Part shown: one piece after another, positions 54,040-64,000 of the stretch
How positions within the stretch are numbered: the stretch's first letter is position 1
Layout: each line of letters begins with the position of its first letter
DNA from: Elephas maximus indicus
Taxonomy: Eukaryota > Chordata > Mammalia > Proboscidea > Elephantidae
Direction: 5' to 3'
Assembly (NCBI RefSeq): GCF_024166365.1
Contig: NC_064831.1
Coordinates: forward strand, 84,518,268 to 84,582,267
DNA: 64,000 nucleotides
Position numbers and translations under genes: made by a program
The notes under the pieces: generated by a model
What the model was told of the DNA's origin: nothing
The model's input: the letters and a program-made list of their open reading frames with translations, nothing else
The model's database searches: none

Positions 54040-54200
54040 TGAATACATACAAAACCTCTTTCCAGTATCAGCTGTACCATATGTCTCTGAAGCTCAGTTT
54101 TCTTATTTGTAAAACCTTGGGGTACTGTAAAGATTAGTAATAATATAAGCAGAGTGTCTTATGTATAATAGGTACTTCATGAATTTCTCTTATTCAAGGA
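54040..54200 (+). mobile_element. MIR SINE, decayed
   Basis: 'tctctgaagctcagttttct', 'tatttgtaaaaccttggggt' and 'taataggtacttcatgaatt' match the MIR 3' half in order. Confidence 0.65.
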
Positions 54201-54846
54201 AATGAGCAAATCTGGCCACTTGGTCATAAGTAAACCTACAGAGGTTTGGATGATAAGCGTCCACAATTTTATGAAAGCTTTTTTCCCAGCGATCAGACAC
54301 ATAGGCAGTGCACACGGTTAGTTCTACACTGGTTTCCAACCAGGTTAAGAAGAAGAAGCGTGAGCAAATTACAATATTTCAAAAAAATAACTTCAGAACT
54401 GTTTTAGAGGGAAACAAAAATGATCAAATCCAGCCCATTTTACCTAACTTGAGCCTATTACCTGGAGAACCCTGAATCTCCATCCTTTTTTTTTTTTTTT
54501 TTAAACTTTACATTTTGACTTTCACTTTTAAGATGCTTTTCCCTGTTGCATTTTTAGCTAAGCCTTGAGGTCAGCAAGCTGCTGTTGAAGATGCACACGT
54601 CCTATCGACAGTGCTGGATTTAGTTGTCTTGGTGATTGCACCGTAACTTAACAAAAGGCTGGCCATCCTTGGGGAAAATCTGACAATTTTTCCGGAATAT
54701 ATATCAATGAAATGATACCTTTAAAAGGCTAGACTTTGGAAGGTGAAGCCCGGTCAAAGGCTATTTAGTAGACCTGCATGCTTTCATTTCTTGTTGTGCC
54801 TCCCCACCAAAAAAAAAAAAGAGGTTTTTTTGTGTTTCAATGGGGC
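54201..54846. other. Unassigned sequence
   Basis: Nothing is recognised beyond a T-run at 54486-54502 and an A-run at 54810-54820. Confidence 0.3.
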
Positions 54847-54864
54847 TTATCTAGTTGGAGAGTC

Positions 54865-55087
54865 CCTGGGTGATGCCAACAGTTAACATTTTCAGCTACT
54901 GACTGAAAAATTGTTGGTTCGAGTCCACCCAGAGATGTCTCAGAAAGAAGGCCTTGGTATCTACATCTGAAAAATCAACTGTTGAAAACCCTGTGGAGCA
55001 CAGTTCTACTTTTACACATATGGGGTCACCATGAGAATGGGGTCACCATGAGAATGGGTCCACTCCAAAAAAAAAATGGCAACTGGT
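54865..55087 (+). mobile_element. tRNA-headed AfroSINE, body type B, with a tail duplication
   Basis: The copy includes a B box GGTTCGAGTCC and the 'tctacatctgaaaaatcaac' middle. In the tail, 'ggggtcaccatgagaat' occurs twice in a row (from about 55020 and 55037). TTATCTAGTTGGAGAGTC (54847-54864) and TTATCTCATTGGAGAGTC (55088-55105) are an 18-base duplication with two mismatches, unusually long for this family here. Confidence 0.92.
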
Positions 55088-55105
55088 TTATCTCATTGGA
55101 GAGTC

Positions 55106-55436
55106 AAGATATATACATCTTCATGAAAAGATTTGTAGCGTTAGTACCTTCTTGGAAATAGATATTAAAGGCAGAGCAGCTCTGTTGAAGCTTAGGGTAC
55201 GGGAGAAATGTGGACTGAGTCTGGAGGATGGGTAGGAATTGGCTGTTAAAGGCTTGTAGAGGTTCTCCGGGAGAAATCGGCACAGTTTACCTCTGCCGCT
55301 TTCACAATGTGTAGGTTTCTGAAACTTTACCCTCTTTGCTGAAAAACCTTTTTCAGTCATCAAGCGTTAGGAATGGATACGGTAAAGCATTCATTGCACG
55401 TGGAATTTAGATGACAGAGACCGAGGGACAAGGTGG
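55106..55436. other. Unassigned sequence
   Basis: An 80-codon minus-strand frame has no motif. Nothing else is seen. Confidence 0.3.
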
Positions 55437-55690
55437 CGTAACGTTCGAGAACATGGACTCTGAAGCTGGGCTGCCTAAGTCTGTATCTTGTCTCTGCTAC
55501 ACATTACCTGTGTGATACCGTGCAAGTTATAGAAACTTTCTGTGCCTCAGTTTACCCATCAGTGAAATGAAGCTTCTGAAAGTACCTACCTTATAGGGTT
55601 ATGAGGATTAAACGAAAGTGCACCTAAAGCACTTAGGACATGATGCCTGTGCATAAGATACTCCACGTAAGGATTCGTTGTAGCAGCTGC
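55437..55690 (+). mobile_element. MIR SINE, nearly full length
   Basis: This is the best preserved MIR of the window: 'gagaacatggactctgaagc', 'ctacacattacctgtgtgat', 'tgtgcctcagtttacccatc', 'accttatagggttatgagga' and 'ttaaacgaaagtgcacctaa', all in order. Confidence 0.93.
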
Positions 55691-57089
55691 TCCTGTGACT
55701 TTTGCGACATCGATGGTGGGGAGACTCATTTTAGTTTTAATGACCTTTTATGTGTCTTACTTGCTCCATCTCAGTGTAACTGAATAATTGCGTCATATTT
55801 AGAAACCTATTTGCAGTAATTTAGCTCAATGGGAAGATTTATTTGCATGTTTCTAGTCACCCCAATCCTGTTCCCAGCTGATATTTTATGAAATGGTTTG
55901 TAAAGTGCACAGAAGGAGAGCTTACAGAAAACTGGGAACGTTCACTTGGGAATTATCAGTTAATCTGCTTTGTGATGGTGTCCACTTCATAGAACTGATA
56001 CTGGCATTGATGGAACCAGAGTGTGTGTGGGGGAGGGGGAGATCAATATAACCTTTTTAAAAGGTAGATTGTTTTCATACTGATAATAGTATTCTTTACC
56101 TTTCCATTTGAGATAGGCTGCTAAAATGGAATCCTTTATAAAGACTAATATGTGCTGACTACAGGCTTTGGTATTGAGTAACCCCTTAGAATAATTTGAG
56201 ACAAAAAGTTCCAAAATCCAGGCAAATGCCACTTTAATGCATCACTGACAGGTTTGGAAATACAGTCTTCAAATTAACCATACTTTGCTTGAATATAAGA
56301 AATATCCATTAAGTCACATTAAAAAAAAAATGTTTTTCACTCATAGGCAAGAAAGGACTTGGGGTGTGTGTGTATGTATGATTCATTTAAATTCATTGTT
56401 AGCAGTTTTCCTCGTTTCACACAGACATTTTGGGTCAGTTCAGAGGGAACTGAATGCAAGTAAATGGATTTCTTCTGAATGCTTAGTGGAGACCTCACCT
56501 GTTGTTCTGTCCTGGCCCTGCCTTTCTGGGGGGGACCAGCTATCTCCAGGATCCTCAGGCCTGAAAAGGATTTTAGCTTACTGAAATCAAAATGTTAATG
56601 TGAAGAAGAGAAAGGGGGCTGGACTTGTCATCTTTTGCAGTCATGCATCTTTCAGTTCTTGGTCAATAGTTTCAGAGATCAGTTATGTTGTCTGCATTCT
56701 TTGTGGAGTTTAAGGACTTGCGTGATCTTGTTGACCGTAATTTTGTAAAGCTGGTAAGAGGAGTGGATTATTCCATTGTGAGATGATTGGGAAAAGCCAG
56801 GTGGGAGATGTTGGCAGATAAAACAAGCTGCACTCTCACCATGGTTACTCCTGGACCTTTAAAGATGCCCTGCCAGAACTGATGGTCATTGTAGACTAAG
56901 TACGCTGTATCTGGTGCATAAAATCACTCACATACCTTATCACAGAGCAATAGATACGTTACATGACATGTTTCCTCAAAAAAGCTTAATAGTTTCGAGA
57001 CATATTAGGTTGATGGAATAGTCTGGTTCTCTTGGCAGGCTTGGATTTCTGGTAAATATTTAGTTCTAAATGGTAGTAGAAGGAATGAC
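55691..57089. other. Unassigned, 1.4 kb
   Basis: No exon or named repeat is recognised. Frames of 81 and 99 codons (55987-56232 minus, 56285-56584 plus) have no motif. Confidence 0.3.
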
Positions 57090-57390
57090 CATTCATTCAT
57101 TCATTCAATCAGAACTAACTGCTATGTGTCAGGTATTGTTCTTAGTGCTGTAGGTGCTGAGGTGGACAAGGATGGTACAATCCCTCCCCGTCAAAGACTA
57201 GACGTTATCGTGGGCGTGGGAGAGGACTGGGGAGACCAAGTAAATAAAGATCATTAGGATCATGACAGATGTCAAGTGTGACAAGAGATTAGGGCATGGA
57301 GGTGCTACCTTAGATTAGGGGTCAGAAGTCCTCTCTGAAGAAGAGGCACTTGACCTGGGACCTGAAGGAGTGAGGTGTTTGATGATCCCT
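57090..57390 (-). mobile_element. L2 LINE 3' end
   Basis: The inverted L2 order is clear: (ATTC)n, 'gctatgtgtcaggtattgtt', 'ctgtaggtgctgaggtggac', then 'gaagaggcacttgacctggg' and 'acctgaaggagtgagg'. Confidence 0.8.
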
Positions 57391-58333
57391 GCAGAGAGCA
57401 GATTATATGACTAACAGCCTCTAACCGACCAAAACAAACCCCCTAAGCCTTGACCATTTTCTTCTGGTTTTGGGGCTATGCATTGTACAGGTGTTACTTT
57501 AAGGCCGTGTAGGACTAAACGTTCTGGAAATGGTGGCTTTCTCAGGACAAGATCTTCACTGTGGCTTGGTGAGCCTTCTTCACTGCACTCAACTCAAGTC
57601 CACTGAACTTTGCACCTAACGGAAAATCCTTCTGCGTTTACTTTCTAATTACATTGGCTGGCTAGGTAAGCCCAGAACTGTGATTAGGCTCGCTATATAG
57701 TTTTTATTTCATGCTTCAAACATAAATGATTTCACATAATGCTTGTCACTCTGCCAATAATACACTGGGCTTCCATATTCTCACCTGTCAAGGTTCTTCC
57801 CATTTGTGTCAAGACACCTGCCAGTATCAGAACTTCCTTCACTTTTTGTTGGATTTTTTCAACGATGGTGTTTTTAGCCTTTTTCTCTTATTTATAAAGT
57901 CTGGATTGTTTTGTGCACTTCTGGAAAACGATTAAAAGCAGCCAGTAAGGCTTCGCAAAGGTACAAGTGTGTGTGAGTCAAGAACCACATCATGCTCCCT
58001 TGGCAGGCACGCCCCGTGGTGTGAACCCTGCCGCAGTGGTTTGAGCAGGTTCTCTGTACTTCTTGTTGATTAACTCTGAGTACAGAAAGCTACCGGCTGG
58101 CTCCTCTGAAATAAAAAAAGAATGGTAATACAGAATTAATATATAGAAGTTTACAGGAGAGCAGACATTAAAAAATTTAATATTAAATTTCAGTTGAGAT
58201 GATATTTAAGCACTTGTGTAGATTCATATACAGGTTATCCTCCTTCTGGAAGCCTGTATTCTGTGTGTGGAGAATAAATACGAAAACACTTTATTATAAT
58301 AAGTGGGAATTATAGAAACCTAATAAGACAACA
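57391..58333. other. Unassigned sequence
   Basis: No feature is recognised. Confidence 0.3.
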
Positions 58334-58502
58334 GGAACCCCTTGGTGGTACAAATGATTAAGTGACCAACTGCTAACCAGAAGGTTGGAGGTTCAGGTCT
58401 ATCCAGGGTCACCTCAGAAGAAAGGCCTGGTGATTTACTTTTGAAAAATCAGCCATTGAAAACCCCATGGGGCATAGTTCTAGTAGACTCAAGGGCAACT
58501 GG
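58334..58502 (+). mobile_element. tRNA-headed AfroSINE, body type B
   Basis: The copy runs 'ggaaccccttggtggtacaa', 'gaagaaaggcctggtgattt', 'tgaaaaatcagccattgaaa' and a shortened tail 'gtagactcaagggcaactgg'. Confidence 0.9.
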
Positions 58503-60432
58503 AGCTAGAATAGTAAAAGACAAGTTACCTGTCGGTGATTCCCTGCCATTTGCCTGTACCACGTTCAGTGGCTTTATTTATTTTAAGACCCTTGTGTTCT
58601 TTAGAAACCAAGTTATAAAGCTATACAAATGGCTATTTGACAATATTAATTAGCTGTGTTATGTTTTGAGTTGCCCAAGGCCTCTAGAAATTGATTCTCA
58701 TAAGGAAAGCCACGGGAAACTCTTGGTCTTTCCACACAATCTATTCTTCTATATTAGTGTTGAGGCAGAGAGATGGCAAACAGCTGGCGTAGAGCCACTG
58801 CTCCTTTTCCAGAACCCTGGGCAGACATTTCTATCGAAGGCATCACGTTTCCTACTGACTCAGGACCCTTTGCAATAATAGCTCTTCAGGCACCTGCCAT
58901 CAATTGGTTGTCATCCAAGACCGTTTTTGTGAACTTTTCCTTTTTGTTGAGGGAAACTACACACAGATACACAATATACACAGAATATTACAGAACAGCA
59001 AACATTACTTTTATTTTCACTCATATTCTTTACATAAGCAGTATCATGTCAATACTAAAGGGAAATTAAAAAAAAAAATCAATATTCTCTGCCTTGAAAA
59101 CCAGCCATTTCCAAAGTTCCCACATTTCCTTCCAGTCTAGTCCATACTTATACATCACTTTATAGAGCTGTAAACAGAGTTCAGGGAAAATTTTCTCATT
59201 TGTGTGTTTTCCACTTAAAACTCTATCATCAATCATTTTCCAGGTGGCAACGTAGCTTCAGATATTTAATTTCTAATGGCTGCATTAATGAAAACTTGTG
59301 GTTCATATTTCTGTTCATGATGTGTGTGTATCTCTAAGAATACCTCAGTTAAATAATATGCATTCTATGATGACTCCACTAGACTTGTAGTACATTTATA
59401 TTCTATATTAACTCCTTAACTGTCACCTTGTGGAAACTGTGCCAGACAGTCTATTCCTTACCTGGGTCATGGACTTACTTAAAATTTCATGTGGTGAGGG
59501 GATGTTGGGACTTAGTATAAAAGCCTGCCAATCAAGTATTTTTATATGGGTCTTCTTTAACATACTTGAAATATGAAGCAGCATGTTAAGGCAAATTCCT
59601 GGGCTCCCCAAAGTTCTAACACCATGGAATTACCTTGAAAATAAAATTTATCTAAGTAGTTTATATGCTATTTTGGGGACTGAGGGTTGTTTATTTTCCT
59701 GTGTTAACTCAGCGAGGGTCTTTGTATCTCAGTTGTAGTAAATGACAGGAGCTCTCCAAGGTGAAATCACCCAGAGAACTATAGTACCTTTAAGAGAAAC
59801 CAAACAACCTCAACCAAGAGTAGCTGGAAATAACGCGTTATGATTTTTATGCTTATTCATAGAATTGAATGTGAAGGCACGGAGAGAGCAAAATCGATAG
59901 CATAGCCAAACAATTTTAGTGCAAAAATGACCTGTCCTGGGAAAAAGCTGTCTCTGTTGTGTTACTAAATGTGAGCTGGTGTTGATTATTTATAGAGTGA
60001 GAGGCAGGAGAGAAAATGCCCTCGTCCTGAAGTCTTAGCAAATATCCGAATAAGAAGCAATGTATTCACATTTATATACTTACATAGGAAGCATGCTCTA
60101 GAAAATGGTTTGAAAATACTGGCCCTGGGATGACTTTTGTTTGGTAGTGTTTGGCAGTGTTCTAAAAACATGGAATTATCACATAAACATTTGGACAGTG
60201 TGTGAGCATTTCTTAAAAAATCAGAGTACGTAGTAATGTCAGGTCTGTATACCATTGGCCGCGCTAAGGAGGAACTCTACTTCCAGGGAGTCATGTGCTC
60301 TCAAGGTTGCCTCAGTCCCCACCACTCCATATTATCTTGCTTCAGCCTGTTTATCTTCTTGTTACTTCTCTGGTAACTATTGTCACCTGAGGTTTTGACC
60401 CTGCTCTAGATACATGTTTAATTATGTAAGCA
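58503..60432. other. Unassigned, 1.9 kb without recognised repeats
   Basis: This is the longest stretch of the window in which I can place no SINE or LINE. Overlapping plus-strand frames of 70-98 codons at 58666-59140 carry no motif. It may hold old decayed repeats or conserved noncoding sequence. Confidence 0.3.
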
Positions 60433-60448
60433 AATATATGTATATATA

Positions 60449-60480
<32 letters not shown>

Positions 60481-60485
60481 AACTT
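60433..60485 (+). repeat. (TA)n(TG)n(TA)n compound microsatellite
   Basis: An alternating AT/GT/AT run ends in TATATATAAACTT, which also served as the SINE target site. Confidence 0.95.
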
Positions 60486-60638
60486 TGGAGCCCTGGTGGC
60501 ACAGTGGTTAAGAGCTACAGTGAATTATGGCTGCTAACCAGAAGGTCAGAGGTTTGAATCCATCAGCTGCTCACTAGAAACCCTATGAGACAGTTCTATA
60601 GGGTCGCTATGAGTTGGAAACAACTCAAAGGCAATGGG
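60486..60638 (+). mobile_element. tRNA-headed AfroSINE, body type S, with head insertion
   Basis: The copy starts 'tggagccctggtggcacagt'. About 14 extra bases within 'ctacagtgaattatggctgc' break the tRNA-like head between the A and B boxes, and part of the tail is deleted. TATATATAAACTT flanks it at 60473-60485 and 60639-60651, a perfect 13-base duplication. Confidence 0.93.
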
Positions 60639-60651
60639 TATATATAAACTT

Positions 60652-61250
60652 ACACATCTTTTTGAAAGTTTGCACCTTACAAATCTGTATATTCATTCCT
60701 CCTTGGCTTAAAAATTAATTTTATAACTTCTTTTTAAAAAATGCCCTGCAGACCCCAGACAGCCTTTTGAATTGTCATTGAAAGCAAATTAGCCAGGGAG
60801 TCAAAAAAGATCTGGATTCTAGCCATGTTTCCATCTCTAATTGGCCATTTGATCTTTAGTTCAGTTTAACAAACGTTAATTAGACCTCTGCCAAGTGCCG
60901 ATCACTGAGCAGCTGCCCCAGAGAGGAGACAAATAAAGCACGATTTTTCCATTCACGCCCCTGATTTTCAGTTTTCTTGTCTCTGAAAGTGAAAAAGTCT
61001 CAATGGCTTAAATCTCTAATTCTCCAGTTTGTAACCTATGACCTCAGGGTACAAGGGCAACCCAGAATGTCTTTAGGTATGGATTGCGTCCCATCAAAGT
61101 GAAACATGAAAACTATGATGTCGGGAAAGAAGAAATTGTGAGGTTTTGGGGGTCTGCAATTAAAACCTTAACCCCTTACCGGACTTTAGTTAAAAATACT
61201 TATATATGTGCAACTTCTACTCAGTTTGACTTTTATATGCCCTTATTTAT
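60652..61250. other. Unassigned sequence
   Basis: Nothing is recognised. Confidence 0.3.
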
Positions 61251-61263
61251 ATATGTTTAACAG

Positions 61264-61423
61264 AGCCCTGGTGGCACACTGGTTAAGAGCTCAGTTGCTA
61301 ACCAAAAGGTCAGCAGTTCAAACCCACTAGGTGCTCCTTGGAAACCCTGCGGGGCAGTTCTGCTCTGTCTGATAGGGTCCCTCTGAGTCAGAATTGACTT
61401 AACGGTGAGTTTTTTTTTTTAAC
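61264..61423 (+). mobile_element. tRNA-headed AfroSINE, body type S
   Basis: The full copy runs from 'agccctggtggcacactggt' to a T-run. ATATGTTTAACAG (61251-61263) and ATATGTTTGACAG (61424-61436) form a 13-base duplication with one mismatch. Confidence 0.94.
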
Positions 61424-61519
61424 ATATGTTTGACAGTGTTCCAAAAATTATTTACATATCTTAATCAAATGATACTATTTATAGTGTCTACATCTCTTCA
61501 CTAGCATGGGATCACAGTG

Positions 61520-62470
61520 GTGTGTCTCTCCTCTTCACAGCAAAGCTTCTTGAGTGTCTGTTGTCACACTTACCTTCCCGCCTTCCCAGCATCCAAACAA
61601 TGGGTGCACCTCCGCCTTCCTCGTGTGACTTCTCAGGTGTATTTCAGACTGTTGCTCACTCCCTGCTTGAAATATTTTCTTCATTCAGCTTCCTCAACTC
61701 TGTTCCCCTTCTTCTCTGGCTCTCCTTGTGGCCCTGTGGCCAGTCTTCTTCAGTTCTCAATGTGAGTTCTCTTTCTCTGTGATGTCACTAAGTCAGTGAT
61801 CCCTGTGGTTCAGTTCCTAGCCCTATTTTCTTTCACTTTCCACAATTGTTTGGGATGGGGGAAGAGTTCCTATCTTCCACATTTCTATCCCAGGCCTCAC
61901 TCCTGAACTCCATACCTGAACATCCAGCTGGACTATATATATGATCTGCCTCAACGTTGACAACTTATTAGTCCTTCCAACTGAATGGAAACCCTGATGG
62001 CGTAGTGGTTAAGAGCTACGGCTGCTAACTAAAAGGTCGGCAGTTCAAATCCACCCGGTGCTCCTTGGAAACCCTATGGGGCAGTTCTACTGTGTCCTTT
62101 AGGGTCGCTGTGAGTCAGAATCTACTCAATGGCAGTGGCAGCGGCAGCAACAGCAGGTCCAACTGAACAAATTCAACATGAAATTCATTTTACCTGCTGT
62201 AAACTGCTCTTGCTCTTGTTTCCCTGTGTTCATTGATGATCCCACCATATTTCTTGGCTGCCTGTCTGGAAACTTAAATGTCTCTCTTTGCCTTAGCCCC
62301 AAACCCCAACACATATAATTTACAAATTACATAATCCAGCTTCTCAGTCAGTCCCATCATCTCCATCCTAATTCCTGTTTCCTTGGTCTGCACCCTTACC
62401 ACATTGGGTTGATGTGTCTCCTACGCGTTCCATTTGCAACCCATTATTAACTCCTCATAGACCACTCCAT
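61520..62470 (+). mobile_element. L2 LINE, RT-region remnant, interrupted
   Basis: The order of phrases follows L2 coding sequence: 'ctcactcctgaactccatac', 'ctgaacatccagctggacta', 'ccaactgaacaaattcaaca' (after removing the SINE) and 'ccaccatatttcttggctgc'. The overlapping frames of 82-86 codons at 61517-61782 are not supported as genes. The copy predates the SINE at 61987. Confidence 0.6.
61987..62157 (+). mobile_element. tRNA-headed AfroSINE, body type S, within L2
   Basis: The complete copy runs 'tggaaaccctgatggcgtag' to 'gcagcggcagcaacagcagg', with a (GCA)-rich end. TCCAACTGAA at 61977-61986 and 62158-62167 is a perfect 10-base duplication. Confidence 0.94.
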
Positions 62471-63732
62471 GCTATGTTGGGGTTGTTTTGTCATCTGCCC
62501 CTCACACAGGATTCTGAGGGTCTCAGGAGAATAAACGGTGTGTATTTTACTCCTTTAGCTATTTCCTTTAGGAAATAAAAAAATGCTTTCATTACATTGG
62601 AATCCACTTGCAAACTCATAGATAATATAAGCAGTGTGGTATTTCTATGTCACCTCATGTCCCAGGCCTAATTCTACTGTAACATTCATATACGTGTAAC
62701 CCTTCAACTTCAAAGACTAGGAAAGGAAGTGTTCTTATCATCTAAAAAAAAAAAACAAAAAAATCTGGTGTTATTGTACTTCATTAGTGGGTTGAAACCA
62801 ACATCTGCTTTAAGTGTGGCTCTTTCTGCTCCAGAGCACGCTGTTTACTTTCGCCTTCAGTGACTCAGATTTCAAGCTGTATACATCGAGGTTGCACACG
62901 TGCGTACAAAGAGCATGGGGAAGTGGCGAGCGACTTATTAGAAAGCTTTGACTACCTTGGTGGTGGATTTTGGTGACAGCAAATGTTTTCTTTATACCGT
63001 TTGGATGTTTAATTGTTTCTGTTTATGATTGCTATTTATTTCCTACAGTATTTGAATCCCACTGCTTTTACTCAGCCGTTGTAATTTTCTGCACTTTTTC
63101 GCACTCTAATACTCCAGTAATTATAACATCATCCACAGTGTCTCTTCAGGTTTGTAAATTCTTATTCTGGAATCATGATTGATTCGCTCAAAGGAGAGAT
63201 TGGATGATCTCCAGTTAGGGATGACAGTATCACCTAAGGGATGAGCACAAACTTCGTGGTCAGAAGGAAGCTTTGTGGTCAGAAGGTCAGATGGCTTTAA
63301 TCCAGTATACCTATAAAAGATGTGTTATGCTTGGGAAAGGTCAGCGTATGTAATACAAGATTTAGCAAAGCTGGGATTATGAGACCAATTAGGAGTCTTC
63401 TATTGGAAGATCAGACATGTGCTTCTTTCTTCTTCCAAAGACAAAATCCATTAGATAGCATCGATACATAATTAAAAAATAGCCTGTAACATTTTGATCT
63501 CCTAACTTCACTAATGTCCATGGTGAAATGATCAGTCTGGCCAGGGCTATTGACAGAAATGATTTCAAATGTATCCTTAGGAAAGGACTTCTAAGTGCCA
63601 AGTTTGGTATTTTGGAGACCCAAAGACAGAAATAGGATTATAAGATCTCTTTAGGTTTGTTACTGTGTCTGGTAGAGAGATGGTTTTCTTCTGTACTACT
63701 GAGATCTTTGGTATTAAGAACCATTTATTTTT
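62471..63732. other. Unassigned sequence
   Basis: An A-run lies at 62743-62761. No repeat or exon is recognised. The phrases 'cttcgtggtcagaaggaagc' and 'ctttgtggtcagaaggtcag' at 63253-63291 form a short tandem duplication of about 20 bases. Confidence 0.35.
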
Positions 63733-63935
63733 CCAAAACCTGCTGCCGTTAAGTCAATTATGACTTATAGTGAGCCTATAGGATGGAGTAGAACTGCCCC
63801 ATAAGGTTTTCTAGGCTGTAATCTTTTATGGGAGCAGACTGCCAGGTATTTTCTCCTGCAGACGTGCTGGTGGGTTCGAACTGCTAGCCTTTTGCTTAGT
63901 AGCTGAGCACTTAACCACTGTGCCATCAGGGCTCT
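63733..63935 (-). mobile_element. tRNA-headed AfroSINE, body type L
   Basis: The minus-strand copy has its tail at 'tgccgttaagtcaattatga', the long middle ('gagcagactgccaggtattt') and its head at 'ttaaccactgtgccatcagg'. Flanks 'catttattt' (63722) and 'catttgtat' (63938) may be a decayed duplication. Confidence 0.9.
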
Positions 63936-64000
63936 TTCATTTGTATGTAATTGGCTAAAAAATGAACTGTTTTTTTATTTTTGGCAGTTTATTTTTCTCA

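Noticed and set aside
61517-61782. Overlapping 82- and 86-codon plus-strand frames
   Set aside because: The sequence follows decayed L2 LINE coding sequence and neither frame matches a host protein.
1-64000. CRISPR array, prophage or bacterial operon
   Set aside because: Repeats are dispersed, carry target-site duplications and belong to mammalian SINE and LINE families. There is no regular short repeat-spacer pattern and no dense coding.

Overview
The window is ordinary nuclear DNA of a placental mammal and contains no recognisable intact protein-coding gene. The repeats point to Afrotheria, most likely an elephant or close relative. There are about 40 tRNA-headed SINEs whose 3' tails match the end of an RTE/BovB-type LINE in the same window, two almost complete copies of that RTE element, and L1 elements with a matching pair of unusual 3' ends. 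Older layers shared by all eutherians are also present: MIR, L2, MER5A and other hAT-type remnants, and an MLT1 (MaLR) LTR. Family names come from pattern memory; RepeatMasker was not run.

Layout. 1-5 kb holds two SINEs inserted back to back, a 3.2 kb RTE element on the minus strand and an L1 fragment. 5-14 kb holds MIRs, small DNA-transposon remnants, an L1 3' end, and a broken RTE tail next to a tRNA-Gly-headed SINE. From 14.86 to 20.17 kb a roughly 1.9 kb hAT-like DNA transposon is split by two SINEs and a 3.5 kb internally deleted L1. A second almost full-length RTE element (plus strand) lies at 20.28-23.47 kb, followed by the 5' half of an L1, two tandem SINEs, an MLT1 LTR and an internally deleted RTE derivative. 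From 28 to 32.3 kb there is an inverted pair of RTE tails and a three-level nest (L1 minus, SINE plus, L1 plus) in which every level keeps its own target-site duplication. 33.7-36.1 kb holds more SINEs, a second RTE deletion derivative and a complete tRNA-Gly SINE.

The one strong sign of a host gene is a CpG island at about 37.0-37.64 kb. It has GC boxes around a TATA-like TTTAAG and 5' splice-site motifs on both strands. It probably marks a promoter, possibly bidirectional. The 26 kb downstream looks like intron or intergenic DNA: SINEs with intact duplications, MIR, L2, an ERV-type LTR, microsatellites, and long stretches in which I recognise nothing. The gene cannot be named from this window.

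No operon, CRISPR array, functional tRNA or rRNA gene was seen. The most informative biology is the modular kinship of the elements. The RTE element, its internal-deletion derivatives, a tRNA-Gly SINE and several tRNA-headed SINE types share 5' and/or 3' RTE modules, as expected if the short elements depend on the RTE machinery for retrotransposition.
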